Source of the DNA: Nitrobacter hamburgensis X14
GTDB taxonomy: Bacteria > Pseudomonadota > Alphaproteobacteria > Rhizobiales > Xanthobacteraceae
Reading direction: 5' to 3'
DNA: 64,000 nucleotides
NCBI RefSeq assembly: GCF_000013885.1
Contig: NC_007964.1
Coordinates: 2,342,001-2,406,000, forward strand
The position numbers and the translations under genes were made by a program. The first letter of the stretch is position 1. Each line of letters begins with the position of its first letter. Shown piece after piece: positions 57,483 through 64,000 of this stretch. The notes under the pieces are model-generated. The model did no database searches. It had not been told where the DNA came from and saw only the letters and a program-made list of their open reading frames with translations.

Positions 57483-57737
57483 GTGATGTTGTTGTACCCT
57501 TGGCCCTTGTACGTAGACCCAGACATTTTGAGCGAGGCGCTAGATATCGCGATGCGTTATCTGAAGTTAACGGGGCAAGCGGTTCAGCTTACAGAGGCGC
57601 GGCATGAGGCGGCACACGCTATGTTGGTCGCATGGCGGGCGGGGGTCAGGAATAAGATACGGCTGGCCAATTGCGGCATCGCAGCGGTAGAAAAAGGTTC
57701 TTCAGGAGAGAAGCTGCTTCCGTCTCGCGTTGGTTGA
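57483..57737 (+). CDS. Small hypothetical protein
   Basis: 84 residues from GTG 57483 (or ATG 57486), preceded by TTAGGAGCGT. MLLYPWPLYVDPDILSEALD, then a helical region with EARHEAAHAMLVAWRAGVRN. The type is frequent in Bradyrhizobium relatives and unassigned. The C-terminal GSSGEKLLPSRVG may be a frame run-on. No membrane or signal segment. Confidence 0.55.
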   Translation: MMLLYPWPLYVDPDILSEALDIAMRYLKLTGQAVQLTEARHEAAHAMLVAWRAGVRNKIRLANCGIAAVEKGSSGEKLLPSRVG

Positions 57738-57797
57738 TTTCGGCTGCCAAACGGGGTGATGGAAAGTGTTATCTCCATGGCATGGCACGACGCTTCG

Positions 57798-57904
57798 CTA
57801 GAGCCTTTCCGCTTCTGCTAGAATCAGAAGCGAGGCTTTATGATTTTGATTTGACGCATTTTCTTCACGCGAACCGGTAACTACTTCGCTCGAAAACGCT
57901 CTAG
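57798..57904. repeat. Dispersed palindromic repeat (family B)
   Basis: CTAGAGCCTTTCCGCTTCTG, then AGAAGCGAGGCTTTATGATT, TTTCTTCACGCGAACCGG and CTTCGCTCGAAAACGCTCTAG. The right end CTAG (57901-57904) is the target site of the IS that follows. Closely matches 61793-61897. Confidence 0.8.
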
Positions 57905-59206
57905 CAGGCTGTTGAAGAAGTTTCCCACGGAGACGGATATGGAATGGAGTCAGCGTGATCTGCGGGCGGCGCCACCATCAGGGTCCTGATCGAGCATCTT
58001 GACGGTGCACGACTTGTGTTTCACGCGGCGGCTGCCAGGAGTTTGGGCAAGCGGATCAGGTTGTAGGCCGCCAGCGCCAGGGTGAAGGTGGCGTTGACGC
58101 GGTCGCGGCCTCGCAGCTTGATCTTGGCAAGTCCGGCGGAGGCCTTGATCCAGCCGAACACCTCCTCGATGCGCTTGCGACAGCGTTGGCTGACGGCATA
58201 TCCGGCATGACGGAGAGTCCTCTGGTCGATCGCGGTCTTGCGCGGCTTTCCGGTCTTGCTCAAATGCCCGTCGATGGCGATGTGCGGCGTGACCGAACGC
58301 CGTCTTAAGTCCTCGACGAATGCGGTGACGTCATAGGCCTTGTCGGCGCCCAGCGTGATCCGCCGCTCGCTTTGGCCGCGGTGGCAGTCGATCAGCGCCA
58401 ACGCCTGATCCCGCTCCGCCGTTCCGGTCGCCCGGCTCACGCCACCCAGCACCGCCAGTCCGTTGCGGTTCTCCATCAGGGCATGGCCGATGTAGCAAAG
58501 CTTCGCCGGCTGGCCGCCGCCCTTCTTATAGAGCCGTGCCTCGGGATCGGTCGTGCTCTGATGCGTCTCGTTGCAGCGCTTCTCGTTGTGGAAACTGCGC
58601 TCGGCGTTGCGTCCCGGTCCATCACTGTCCTGGTCACCGCCGTCCTTGCGCCGGAAGCTCTTGATCGATGCCCACGCCTCGATCAGCGTGCCGTCGACCG
58701 AAAAATGCTCGCTTGATAACAGCCGCTTGACCTGGTGCTGCCCCATCAGCGCGTTCAAGAACTTCGCGGCGATCTCACCTTCAAGCAATCGGTCGCGGTT
58801 CTTCGAGAAGGTCGAGTGGTCCCACACCGGGTCGTCCACGCCCAAGCCCACGAACCAGCGCAACAGCAGGTCGAACTCCAGCCGCTCCATCAACTGCCGT
58901 TCCGAGCGGATCCCGTAGAATGCCTGCAGCAGCATTGCCCGAAGCAGCTTCTCCGGTGCGATCGAGGGACGGCCGAACGCCGTGTAGAGCTTGTCAAAGT
59001 CCCTCGACAGATCATTCAACGCCGCGTTCGCGATCTGTCGGATCGTTCGCAGCGGATGGTCGGAGCGAATCCGAGCCTCCAAGTCCACATAGCTGAACAG
59101 CGAGCCTGACCGTTCGTCGCTTCCCCGCATCGCTCCCCCCTCGACGCATCCGCATCAAGAGAATCATGCCCAGAACCGCTGCGCCAGAGACTTCTTCAAC
59201 AGCCTG
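57905..59206 (-). mobile_element. Intact IS5-family insertion sequence, 1302 bp, CTAG target duplication
   Basis: Terminal inverted repeats CAGGCTGTTGAAGAAG (57905-57920) and CTTCTTCAACAGCCTG (59191-59206) are perfect for 16 bases. The tetranucleotide CTAG flanks both sides (57901-57904 and 59207-59210). It inserted exactly at the CTAG end of a family B repeat. Confidence 0.93.
58021..59130 (-). CDS. IS5-family transposase
   Basis: 369 residues, single frame. N-terminal domain SLFSYVDLEARIRSDHPLRTIR and the PEKLLRAMLLQAFYGIRSER region. DDE catalytic residues: HFSVDGTLIEAWAS, TLGADKAYDVTAFV and KRIEEVFGWIKASAG. C-terminal FTLALAAYNLIRLPKLL is the family end. Same family as the truncated copy at 39374-40117. 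The intact frame, perfect ends and target duplication suggest recent activity. Confidence 0.95.
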   Translation of the reverse strand: MRGSDERSGSLFSYVDLEARIRSDHPLRTIRQIANAALNDLSRDFDKLYTAFGRPSIAPEKLLRAMLLQAFYGIRSERQLMERLEFDLLLRWFVGLGVDDPVWDHSTFSKNRDRLLEGEIAAKFLNALMGQHQVKRLLSSEHFSVDGTLIEAWASIKSFRRKDGGDQDSDGPGRNAERSFHNEKRCNETHQSTTDPEARLYKKGGGQPAKLCYIGHALMENRNGLAVLGGVSRATGTAERDQALALIDCHRGQSERRITLGADKAYDVTAFVEDLRRRSVTPHIAIDGHLSKTGKPRKTAIDQRTLRHAGYAVSQRCRKRIEEVFGWIKASAGLAKIKLRGRDRVNATFTLALAAYNLIRLPKLLAAAA

Positions 59207-59238
59207 CTAGCTCGCAAGCCATTGAAAAGCTGAAAAGT

Positions 59239-59937
59239 CTAGGCGTGAAGCAATCGCGCAAACACTTTTCCGAGAGCTTGCAAGCTCGGGAACAGGTCAA
59301 ACGATTCCGCCAAAAAAATGAATAAAAGTGCGTGAACAATATACAGACGACCTTGGAACCACGTGAGCGCACGTTCAAACAGGCCCCTCGGGTATGGAAG
59401 CGCGGTAAAAATGAAAACGATTGCCGGTCCAAGAACAAACGAACCAATGATGTCGCTTGGATAGTGGAGGCCAACAACGACCCTGGGAATCGCGACTAGC
59501 GCCGCAACCCAAACAAAGCAGAAAAATCCGACCAATCGCTTTTCTACAAAGATTACAGCAGCAAGGCCGAAAAACAAGGTCGCGGTGTCGCTCGGAAACG
59601 AGTTCGTTCGGTCCCATGGTGTTCGCGGAATGACGGTGTCCAGAGGAATTGCCAAGTCCAAAATTGGCCGCGTGTGGACCGCGATGTGAAACTGCGACCA
59701 AACCGATAGCATTGTCGCCAAACAGACCGCCAACAGTCCGGCCAGCATTCGACCGCGACGCTCTGGCTGATCGCTGGAGAACCACAGGGCGGGAATCGAA
59801 AAGAACAAGGGAAATCCCCTGAAGAGCGAATTGTTCGCGAGATCCCAGAGGTTGTTATTTCCTCCACCAAATGCGTTGAGCGTAAGCAGGATTTCTTTAT
59901 CAAGACCCATAAGTGTCGTCGTTAATGAATTCATCAC
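59239..59937 (-). CDS. PAP2-family membrane phosphatase
   Basis: 232 residues with five or six membrane helices. PAP2 motifs: VHTRPILD (C1-like), NSFPSDTATLFFGLA (C2, PSDT in place of the usual PSGH) and PRVVVGLHYPSDIIGSFV (C3 with His and Asp). The C2 change removes the usual His, so catalysis may be altered. Members dephosphorylate undecaprenyl-PP or other lipid phosphates at the membrane. The N terminus begins NSLTTTLMGLDKEILLTLNA. Composition is more AT-rich than core genes, suggesting acquisition. Confidence 0.8.
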   Translation of the reverse strand: MMNSLTTTLMGLDKEILLTLNAFGGGNNNLWDLANNSLFRGFPLFFSIPALWFSSDQPERRGRMLAGLLAVCLATMLSVWSQFHIAVHTRPILDLAIPLDTVIPRTPWDRTNSFPSDTATLFFGLAAVIFVEKRLVGFFCFVWVAALVAIPRVVVGLHYPSDIIGSFVLGPAIVFIFTALPYPRGLFERALTWFQGRLYIVHALLFIFLAESFDLFPSLQALGKVFARLLHA

Positions 59938-60014
59938 ATCAACCCGGAAATTGGCCGCGATCCTGCTATTACGTGCACCCTCTGCTGGTCAATAAAACAA
60001 TCATGGCCAGGCCG

Positions 60015-60237
60015 TTATTTCAGCCGGGTGGCCATCGCGGTGGGTTTGACGAAGCCCGTGAAACTGGCGAGCCGTTTGTCGTCGGGCGGCGGCGCGCCTG
60101 AGCGGCTTGATCTTGTTGAAGCAGCGCTCGATGACGCTGCGCCCCCTGTAGAGATCGGTGTCGTAAGCGTTCGGGAAATCATGGATAGGTTGTTCTGCGT
60201 GGCAGCGTTGCCACCTATCGCGTTTGATACGGGCCAT
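60015..60237 (-). pseudogene. 3' fragment of an IS5-type transposase, frameshifted
   Basis: DTDLYRGRSVIERCFNKIK is a signature of IS427-group transposase C-termini. The frame then shifts near 60110 so that the expected continuation (DDKRLASFTGFVKPTAMATRLK) lies in another frame and ends at 60015. No terminal repeats found. The rest of 59938-60365 has no supported gene. Confidence 0.7.
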
Positions 60238-60365
60238 CCGCCCACGGTTTTGCTCCGTCTACATCGAGAGCCTGAATCATAACTCAGCCGCGCGCAAAAC
60301 TCCCATCAGCCGATTTTTAAAACGGCCTCCAGGAACGAAAATGATCTCAGAGTCGGTTTGTGAAG

Positions 60366-60450
60366 TGGTGCGCTCGGAGGGACTCGAACCCCCACGATGT
60401 TACTCACTGCCACCTCAAGGCAGCGCGTCTACCAATTCCGCCACGAGCGC
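60366..60450 (-). tRNA. tRNA-Leu (anticodon GAG)
   Basis: 85 bases with encoded CCA. Acceptor GCGCTCG pairs CGAGCGC; anticodon stem CTGCC/GGCAG with loop TTGAGGT; long variable arm (TGAGTAACATCG) typical of tRNA-Leu. No duplicate of its 3' end was seen nearby. Confidence 0.97.
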
Positions 60451-60681
60451 TGAAAATCGGGCCGAAGCTGGCGCCCCGACCGGATCGACGGCGCCGATGT
60501 AACAAAACAATGGTGGAGGGACAAGGCCCAGTGGGACGTTCTTCCCCGGTCGGAAGCGGCTCGGATGAGCACCGCCGCGGGAACCAGAACGATACCGGAA
60601 TCAGGGGTTTCGAGCGCTCTCTTGCTCCTGGGCGCCGGTCCCGGCCCGGACCTGCGAACTTCAAGTCGGCCCTCGGGCGGC

Positions 60682-60945
60682 TTATCTGTGGTCCGGCGTC
60701 CGCGGCAGCATCTGCTTGACTTCGACCGCGATGCGATTGCGATTGACCACCACCACCCCGCTGGCGACCGGCAGGTTGTTGGCGAGGATCTTGACCTCGT
60801 CCTGCTCGGTGGCATCAAGCTCGATAATGGCGCCGCGGCTGAGTCGCATGACCTGATGAACGGGCATCGACGTGGTCCCCAGGACCACCATGAGATCGAC
60901 GGATACTTTATCGAGCGTCGCCACGAATACAGACTCACGGACCAT
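60682..60945 (-). CDS. fliN: Flagellar motor switch FliN family protein
   Basis: 87 residues from ATG 60945 (MVRESVFVATLDKVSVDL). It is one SpoA/FliN domain: VDLMVVLGTTSMPVHQVMRL, GAIIELDATEQDEVKILANN, GVVVVNRNRIAVEVKQML. FliN forms the C-ring base that switches flagellar rotation in the cytosol. A stand-alone fliN divergent from lipB is a known arrangement in Bradyrhizobium relatives. A longer upstream frame runs antisense to lipB and is rejected. Confidence 0.9.
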   Translation of the reverse strand: MVRESVFVATLDKVSVDLMVVLGTTSMPVHQVMRLSRGAIIELDATEQDEVKILANNLPVASGVVVVNRNRIAVEVKQMLPRTPDHR

Positions 60946-60987
60946 GCAAATTGCTACGGTTCCAGACCACCACGTTATGGTTAGACA

Positions 60988-61713
60988 ATGGTTAACAACC
61001 GCCAGACCCTCGATTTGAAGCTGTTTCCAGCCTCGCCTGGCGAGCTTGTGGACTGGCAGCTGTCCGATACTCCCGTGCCCTACCCGGAGGCCGTTGCCGC
61101 CATGGAAGCACGGGCGGCGGCGATCGCCTCGGGTGAGGCTTCGGAGCTGGTCTGGCTGCTGGAGCATCCACCGCTCTACACCTCCGGCACCAGCGGTCGC
61201 GAAACCGACCTGCTCCAGGCTCGCTTTCCGCTGTTTTCGACCGGCCGGGGCGGCCAGGTCACCTATCACGGCCCCGGCCAGCGCGTGGCCTATGTCATGC
61301 TGGATTTGAAGCGTCGCCGTCCCGATGTGCGGGCGTTCGTCGCCGGCCTCGAGGAATGGATCATCCGCACGCTCGACACCTTCGACATCAAGGGAGAACG
61401 GCGGGAGGATCGGGTCGGCGTCTGGGTGGCGCGCCCGGACAAGGGACCGGGCCACGAGGACAAGATCGCGGCGATCGGCGTGCGACTGCGCCGCTGGGTG
61501 TCGTTCCACGGCATCTCGCTCAATGTCGACCCCGATCTCAGCCATTTCGATGCCATCGTGCCCTGCGGGATTACCGACGCGCGCTACGGCGTCACCAGCC
61601 TCGCCGATCTCGGCCTTCGTGTCAGGTTGAGCGATGTCGATGCCGCCCTCCGACGCGCGTTCGGAGAGGTGTTCGGCCCCTCGGAACTGCGCCTGCCGGA
61701 GACGACGGCCTGA
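60988..61713 (+). CDS. lipB: Octanoyl-[ACP]:protein N-octanoyltransferase
   Basis: 241 residues, typical of alphaproteobacterial LipB. Motifs: LVWLLEHPPLYTSGTSG, STGRGGQVTYHGPGQRVAYV, EDKIAAIGVRLRRWVSFHG (catalytic Lys) and IVPCGITDARYGVTSL (catalytic Cys). It transfers octanoate from ACP to lipoyl domains in the cytosol, the first step of lipoate biosynthesis. It is divergent from fliN, with 42 bases between starts. Confidence 0.96.
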   Translation: MVNNRQTLDLKLFPASPGELVDWQLSDTPVPYPEAVAAMEARAAAIASGEASELVWLLEHPPLYTSGTSGRETDLLQARFPLFSTGRGGQVTYHGPGQRVAYVMLDLKRRRPDVRAFVAGLEEWIIRTLDTFDIKGERREDRVGVWVARPDKGPGHEDKIAAIGVRLRRWVSFHGISLNVDPDLSHFDAIVPCGITDARYGVTSLADLGLRVRLSDVDAALRRAFGEVFGPSELRLPETTA

Positions 61714-61792
61714 CCGTCAAGCTGCGCCGCTCTGCGGAGTGCGCGACCGCGCTACGAGCAAGGCTGAGCTTTCGGTGCGCGGACGTTTGCTT

Positions 61793-61897
61793 AGAGCCTT
61801 TCCGCTTCTGATGGAATCAGAAGCGGGGCTCTATGATTTTGATCTGACGCGTTTTCTTCACGCGAACCGGTATCCACTTCGCTCAAAAACGCTCTAA
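61793..61897. repeat. Dispersed palindromic repeat (family B)
   Basis: Reference-like copy: AGAGCCTTTCCGCTTCTG with inner palindrome CGCTTCTGATGGAATCAGAAGCG, then TTTCTTCACGCGAACCGG and CGCTCTAA. Its right edge contains the acylphosphatase TAG stop (complement of 61894-61896). Confidence 0.8.
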
Positions 61898-62193
61898 ACC
61901 GTCGGGAGTTGTGAAAAGCGCTCGCCGGGCCGGATCATCTTTTCGGCGTTCGCCGCCACGGGCTGATCTTCGACCGCATCGACGCGGGCGGCCCCCGGCC
62001 CGTTCCGACAGCGCGCCACCATGTCCGCAACGGCATCGGCCGGCCCCGCGAACAAGGCCTCGACGCTGCCGTCGCGGCGATTACGCACCCAGCCGGCAAC
62101 GCCGAGACGGATGGCTTCGCGCATCGTCCAGTAGCGAAAGCCGACGCCCTGAACGCGGCCACGGATCACGATCTGACGAACCACATCGTCCAT
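61894..62193 (-). CDS. acyP: Acylphosphatase
   Basis: 99 residues, the family size. The active-site loop GRVQGVGFRYW (Arg and the GVGFR signature) and VAGWVRNRRDGSVEALFAG (catalytic Asn) are both present. It hydrolyses acylphosphates in the cytosol. The stop codon is supplied by a repeat edge. It starts 73 bases downstream of the carboxylase gene stop on the same strand and may be co-transcribed. Confidence 0.95.
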   Translation of the reverse strand: MDDVVRQIVIRGRVQGVGFRYWTMREAIRLGVAGWVRNRRDGSVEALFAGPADAVADMVARCRNGPGAARVDAVEDQPVAANAEKMIRPGERFSQLPTV

Positions 62194-62266
62194 CTAGCGT
62201 TTCGGCCCCGACAACTTCTCACCGCGGGCATACAAGGTTTCAAAGCGTAGACGAAACATCACGGTC

Positions 62267-64000
62267 TCACGCAAATTCGAGGATCAGCGCATCCACCGCC
62301 AGCGTGGCTCCGGGAACCGCCGCGATTGTCTTGACCACTCCGTCGTACTCGGCACGCAGCACGTTCTGCATCTTCATGGCCTCGATCACGGCCAGTGTCT
62401 CGCCGGCCTTGACTTCCTGTCCCTCGGTCACGGCGACCGAGACGACGAGACCCGGCATCGGGCACAGCAGCTTCTTGCCGGTATCAGTCGCGGCCGCAAC
62501 CGGCATCAGCCGCGCCGCCGCTGCTTCAGTTTCGGTGAACACGTAGATTGCGACTTCGAATCCCTGATGAGCGAGCCGGAATCCGTTTGCGATCGGCCTC
62601 ACCTGCAATGCGACGGGATGCCCGTCGAGCGTGCCTTGCCAGACCGGTTGGCCCGGCACCCATCGCGAGAGCAATTGATGCGCATTGCCGACATCACCAT
62701 CCTCGCTGACGAAGCGGATCGCGATGGCATCGCCGTCGCGCGCGACGTCGAGCAGGATTTCAGCGCGGTCCAGCCAGACTGCGCGGCGGCCTTCGCGCGT
62801 TACCACGCGCCCGTTCATCTGGCCGGAAATCTGCCGCTTCCGCTCGCCGAGCACGTGATCGATCGCGGCCGCCACCGCGGCCAGTCTGCGTGCGATCTCG
62901 CCTTTCGGAGTCCGCGCCGAGAATCCCTTCGGGAATTCCTCGGCGATGAATCCGGTCGAGAGATTGCCGGCGCGCCAGCGCGGGTGATGCATCAAGGCCG
63001 ACAGAAACGGAATGTTGTGCCGGATACCGTCGATATAAAATGCGTCGAGCGCATGAGCCTGCGCCTCGATGGCGGCGGCGCGCGACGGCCCATGGGTCAC
63101 GAGCTTGGCGATCATCGGATCGTAATGGATCGAAATCTCGCCGCCCTCGTACACGCCGGTATCGTTACGCACGGTAATGCCGTCCTGGCTCATCTCGGCC
63201 GGTGGGCGATATTTGACGAGACGCCCGATTGAGGGCAGGAAATTGCGGAACGGGTCTTCGGCATAAACCCGCGTTTCAACCGCCCATCCCGTTAGCGTCA
63301 CGTCCTTCTGCGCGATCGCGAGCTTTTCTCCGGCAGCAATGCGGATCATCTGTTCGACCAGATCGATGCCGGTGATCAACTCCGTGACGGGATGCTCGAC
63401 CTGCAGCCGCGTGTTCATTTCGAGGAAGTAAAAGCTCTTGTCCTGCCCCGCGACAAACTCGACCGTGCCCGCCGAGTCATAGTTCACGGCCATGGCCAGC
63501 GCCACGGCCTGCTCGCCCATCTTGCGCCGCGTGGTCTCGTCGAGCAGCGGTGACGGCGCCTCCTCGATGACCTTCTGGTTTCGCCGCTGGATCGAGCACT
63601 CCCGCTCGCCGAGATAGATCACGTTGCCGTGCTTGTCGCCGAGCACCTGGATTTCGATATGGCGGGGATCGGTTATGAATTTCTCGATGAAGACCCGATC
63701 GTCGCCGAACGACGACTTCGCCTCCGCCTTGGCGAGACCGAACCCCTCGGCGACCTCGGCGGTCGCGTGCGCAATGCGCATGCCCTTTCCGCCGCCGCCA
63801 GCCGACGCCTTGATCATCACGGGATAGCCGATCTCGTCGGCGATCTTCACCGCGTGCCTGTCGTCCTCGATCACGCCGAGGAAGCCGGGGACCGTCGAGA
63901 CCCCAGCCTTGGCCGCAGCCTTTTTGGATTCGATCTTGTCGCCCATCGCGGCGATCGCGCCGGGATTGGGTCCGATGAACACCAGGCCGGCGTCCGCGAG
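62267..64000 (-). CDS. pccA: Propionyl-CoA/acetyl-CoA carboxylase biotin-containing alpha subunit (partial)
   Basis: About 578 residues in the window; the N-terminal ~90 residues lie beyond 64000 (the frame is open to the edge with LADAGLVFIGPNP). ATP-grasp: KASAGGGGKGMRIA, GERECSIQRRNQK, MNTRLQVEHPVTELITGID. A middle BT-like domain precedes the biotinyl domain with VIEAMKMQN near the C-terminus. Propionyl-CoA carboxylase is favoured by the long, PccA-like middle (FIAEEFPKGFSARTPKG). No beta subunit is visible; it may lie outside the window. Confidence 0.88.
   Translation of the reverse strand, partial: LADAGLVFIGPNPGAIAAMGDKIESKKAAAKAGVSTVPGFLGVIEDDRHAVKIADEIGYPVMIKASAGGGGKGMRIAHATAEVAEGFGLAKAEAKSSFGDDRVFIEKFITDPRHIEIQVLGDKHGNVIYLGERECSIQRRNQKVIEEAPSPLLDETTRRKMGEQAVALAMAVNYDSAGTVEFVAGQDKSFYFLEMNTRLQVEHPVTELITGIDLVEQMIRIAAGEKLAIAQKDVTLTGWAVETRVYAEDPFRNFLPSIGRLVKYRPPAEMSQDGITVRNDTGVYEGGEISIHYDPMIAKLVTHGPSRAAAIEAQAHALDAFYIDGIRHNIPFLSALMHHPRWRAGNLSTGFIAEEFPKGFSARTPKGEIARRLAAVAAAIDHVLGERKRQISGQMNGRVVTREGRRAVWLDRAEILLDVARDGDAIAIRFVSEDGDVGNAHQLLSRWVPGQPVWQGTLDGHPVALQVRPIANGFRLAHQGFEVAIYVFTETEAAAARLMPVAAATDTGKKLLCPMPGLVVSVAVTEGQEVKAGETLAVIEAMKMQNVLRAEYDGVVKTIAAVPGATLAVDALILEFA

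Noticed and set aside
1..64000. CRISPR array
   Set aside because: No regularly spaced identical repeats with unique spacers were seen; repeats present are palindromic and dispersed or iteron-like.

Overview
The window is a high-GC alphaproteobacterial chromosome segment. It most resembles the Bradyrhizobium/Nitrobacter/Rhodopseudomonas group (Nitrobacteraceae). The basis is the gene order (hdaA-ppk-ppx near rnd and aspS, dual cold-shock-domain gene next to a DUF192 gene, fliN divergent from lipB), small DUF families typical of that group, and dispersed palindromic repeats of the kind found there. The species cannot be fixed from the sequence alone.

Layout. (1) 1-32 kb is mostly core genome: a YghU-type glutathione transferase, an SDR, an orphan FabA, a DUF2161 nuclease-fold protein, an L,D-transpeptidase, a polysaccharide deacetylase, malic enzyme, aspS, rnd, a Rieske protein far from any cytochrome bc1 genes, ppx-ppk-hdaA-pgsA-like, purM-purN, cspA, terC, ndk, a biotin-dependent acyl-CoA carboxylase pair, a complex I accessory subunit and a carbamoyltransferase. 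(2) 32.4-40.8 kb is an island at tRNA-Pro(TGG). A tyrosine recombinase lies next to a 16-bp copy of the tRNA 3' end at 33101. The island holds decayed small genes, two IS5-type insertions, a possible HUH replication protein with iteron-like repeats and a portal-gene stump. An older phage/GTA remnant lies just outside it. (3) 40.8-44.8 kb is ordinary chromosome. (4) 44.85-55.77 kb is an integrated element at tRNA-Glu(TTC). It has flanking att copies, integrase, AlpA-like excisionase, prim-pol/VapE-type replicase, an iteron array, and a complete head-making set (connector-type proteins, large terminase, HNH, HK97 capsid, S78 protease, portal). It has no tail, lysis or late-regulator genes. This gene content matches capsid-forming phage satellites (cf-PICI type) and is the most interesting item in the window. 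It also carries a cold-shock-domain gene coupled to the portal stop. (5) 55.8-60.4 kb is a debris zone with small ORFs, a further tRNA-Glu-like scar, an intact IS5-family element with CTAG target duplication, a PAP2 phosphatase and an IS fragment. (6) 60.4-64 kb returns to core genome: tRNA-Leu(GAG), fliN, lipB, acylphosphatase and the 3' part of a propionyl/acetyl-CoA carboxylase biotin subunit that runs off the end.

How it fits together. The core genes are typical housekeeping. The satellite could excise (Int/AlpA), replicate (primase-helicase on the iterons), and build and fill its own heads. It would have to borrow tails and lysis from a helper phage. The tRNA-Pro island looks more decayed. 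Several families of dispersed palindromes are scattered through the core; in six places their edge coincides with a TAG stop codon.
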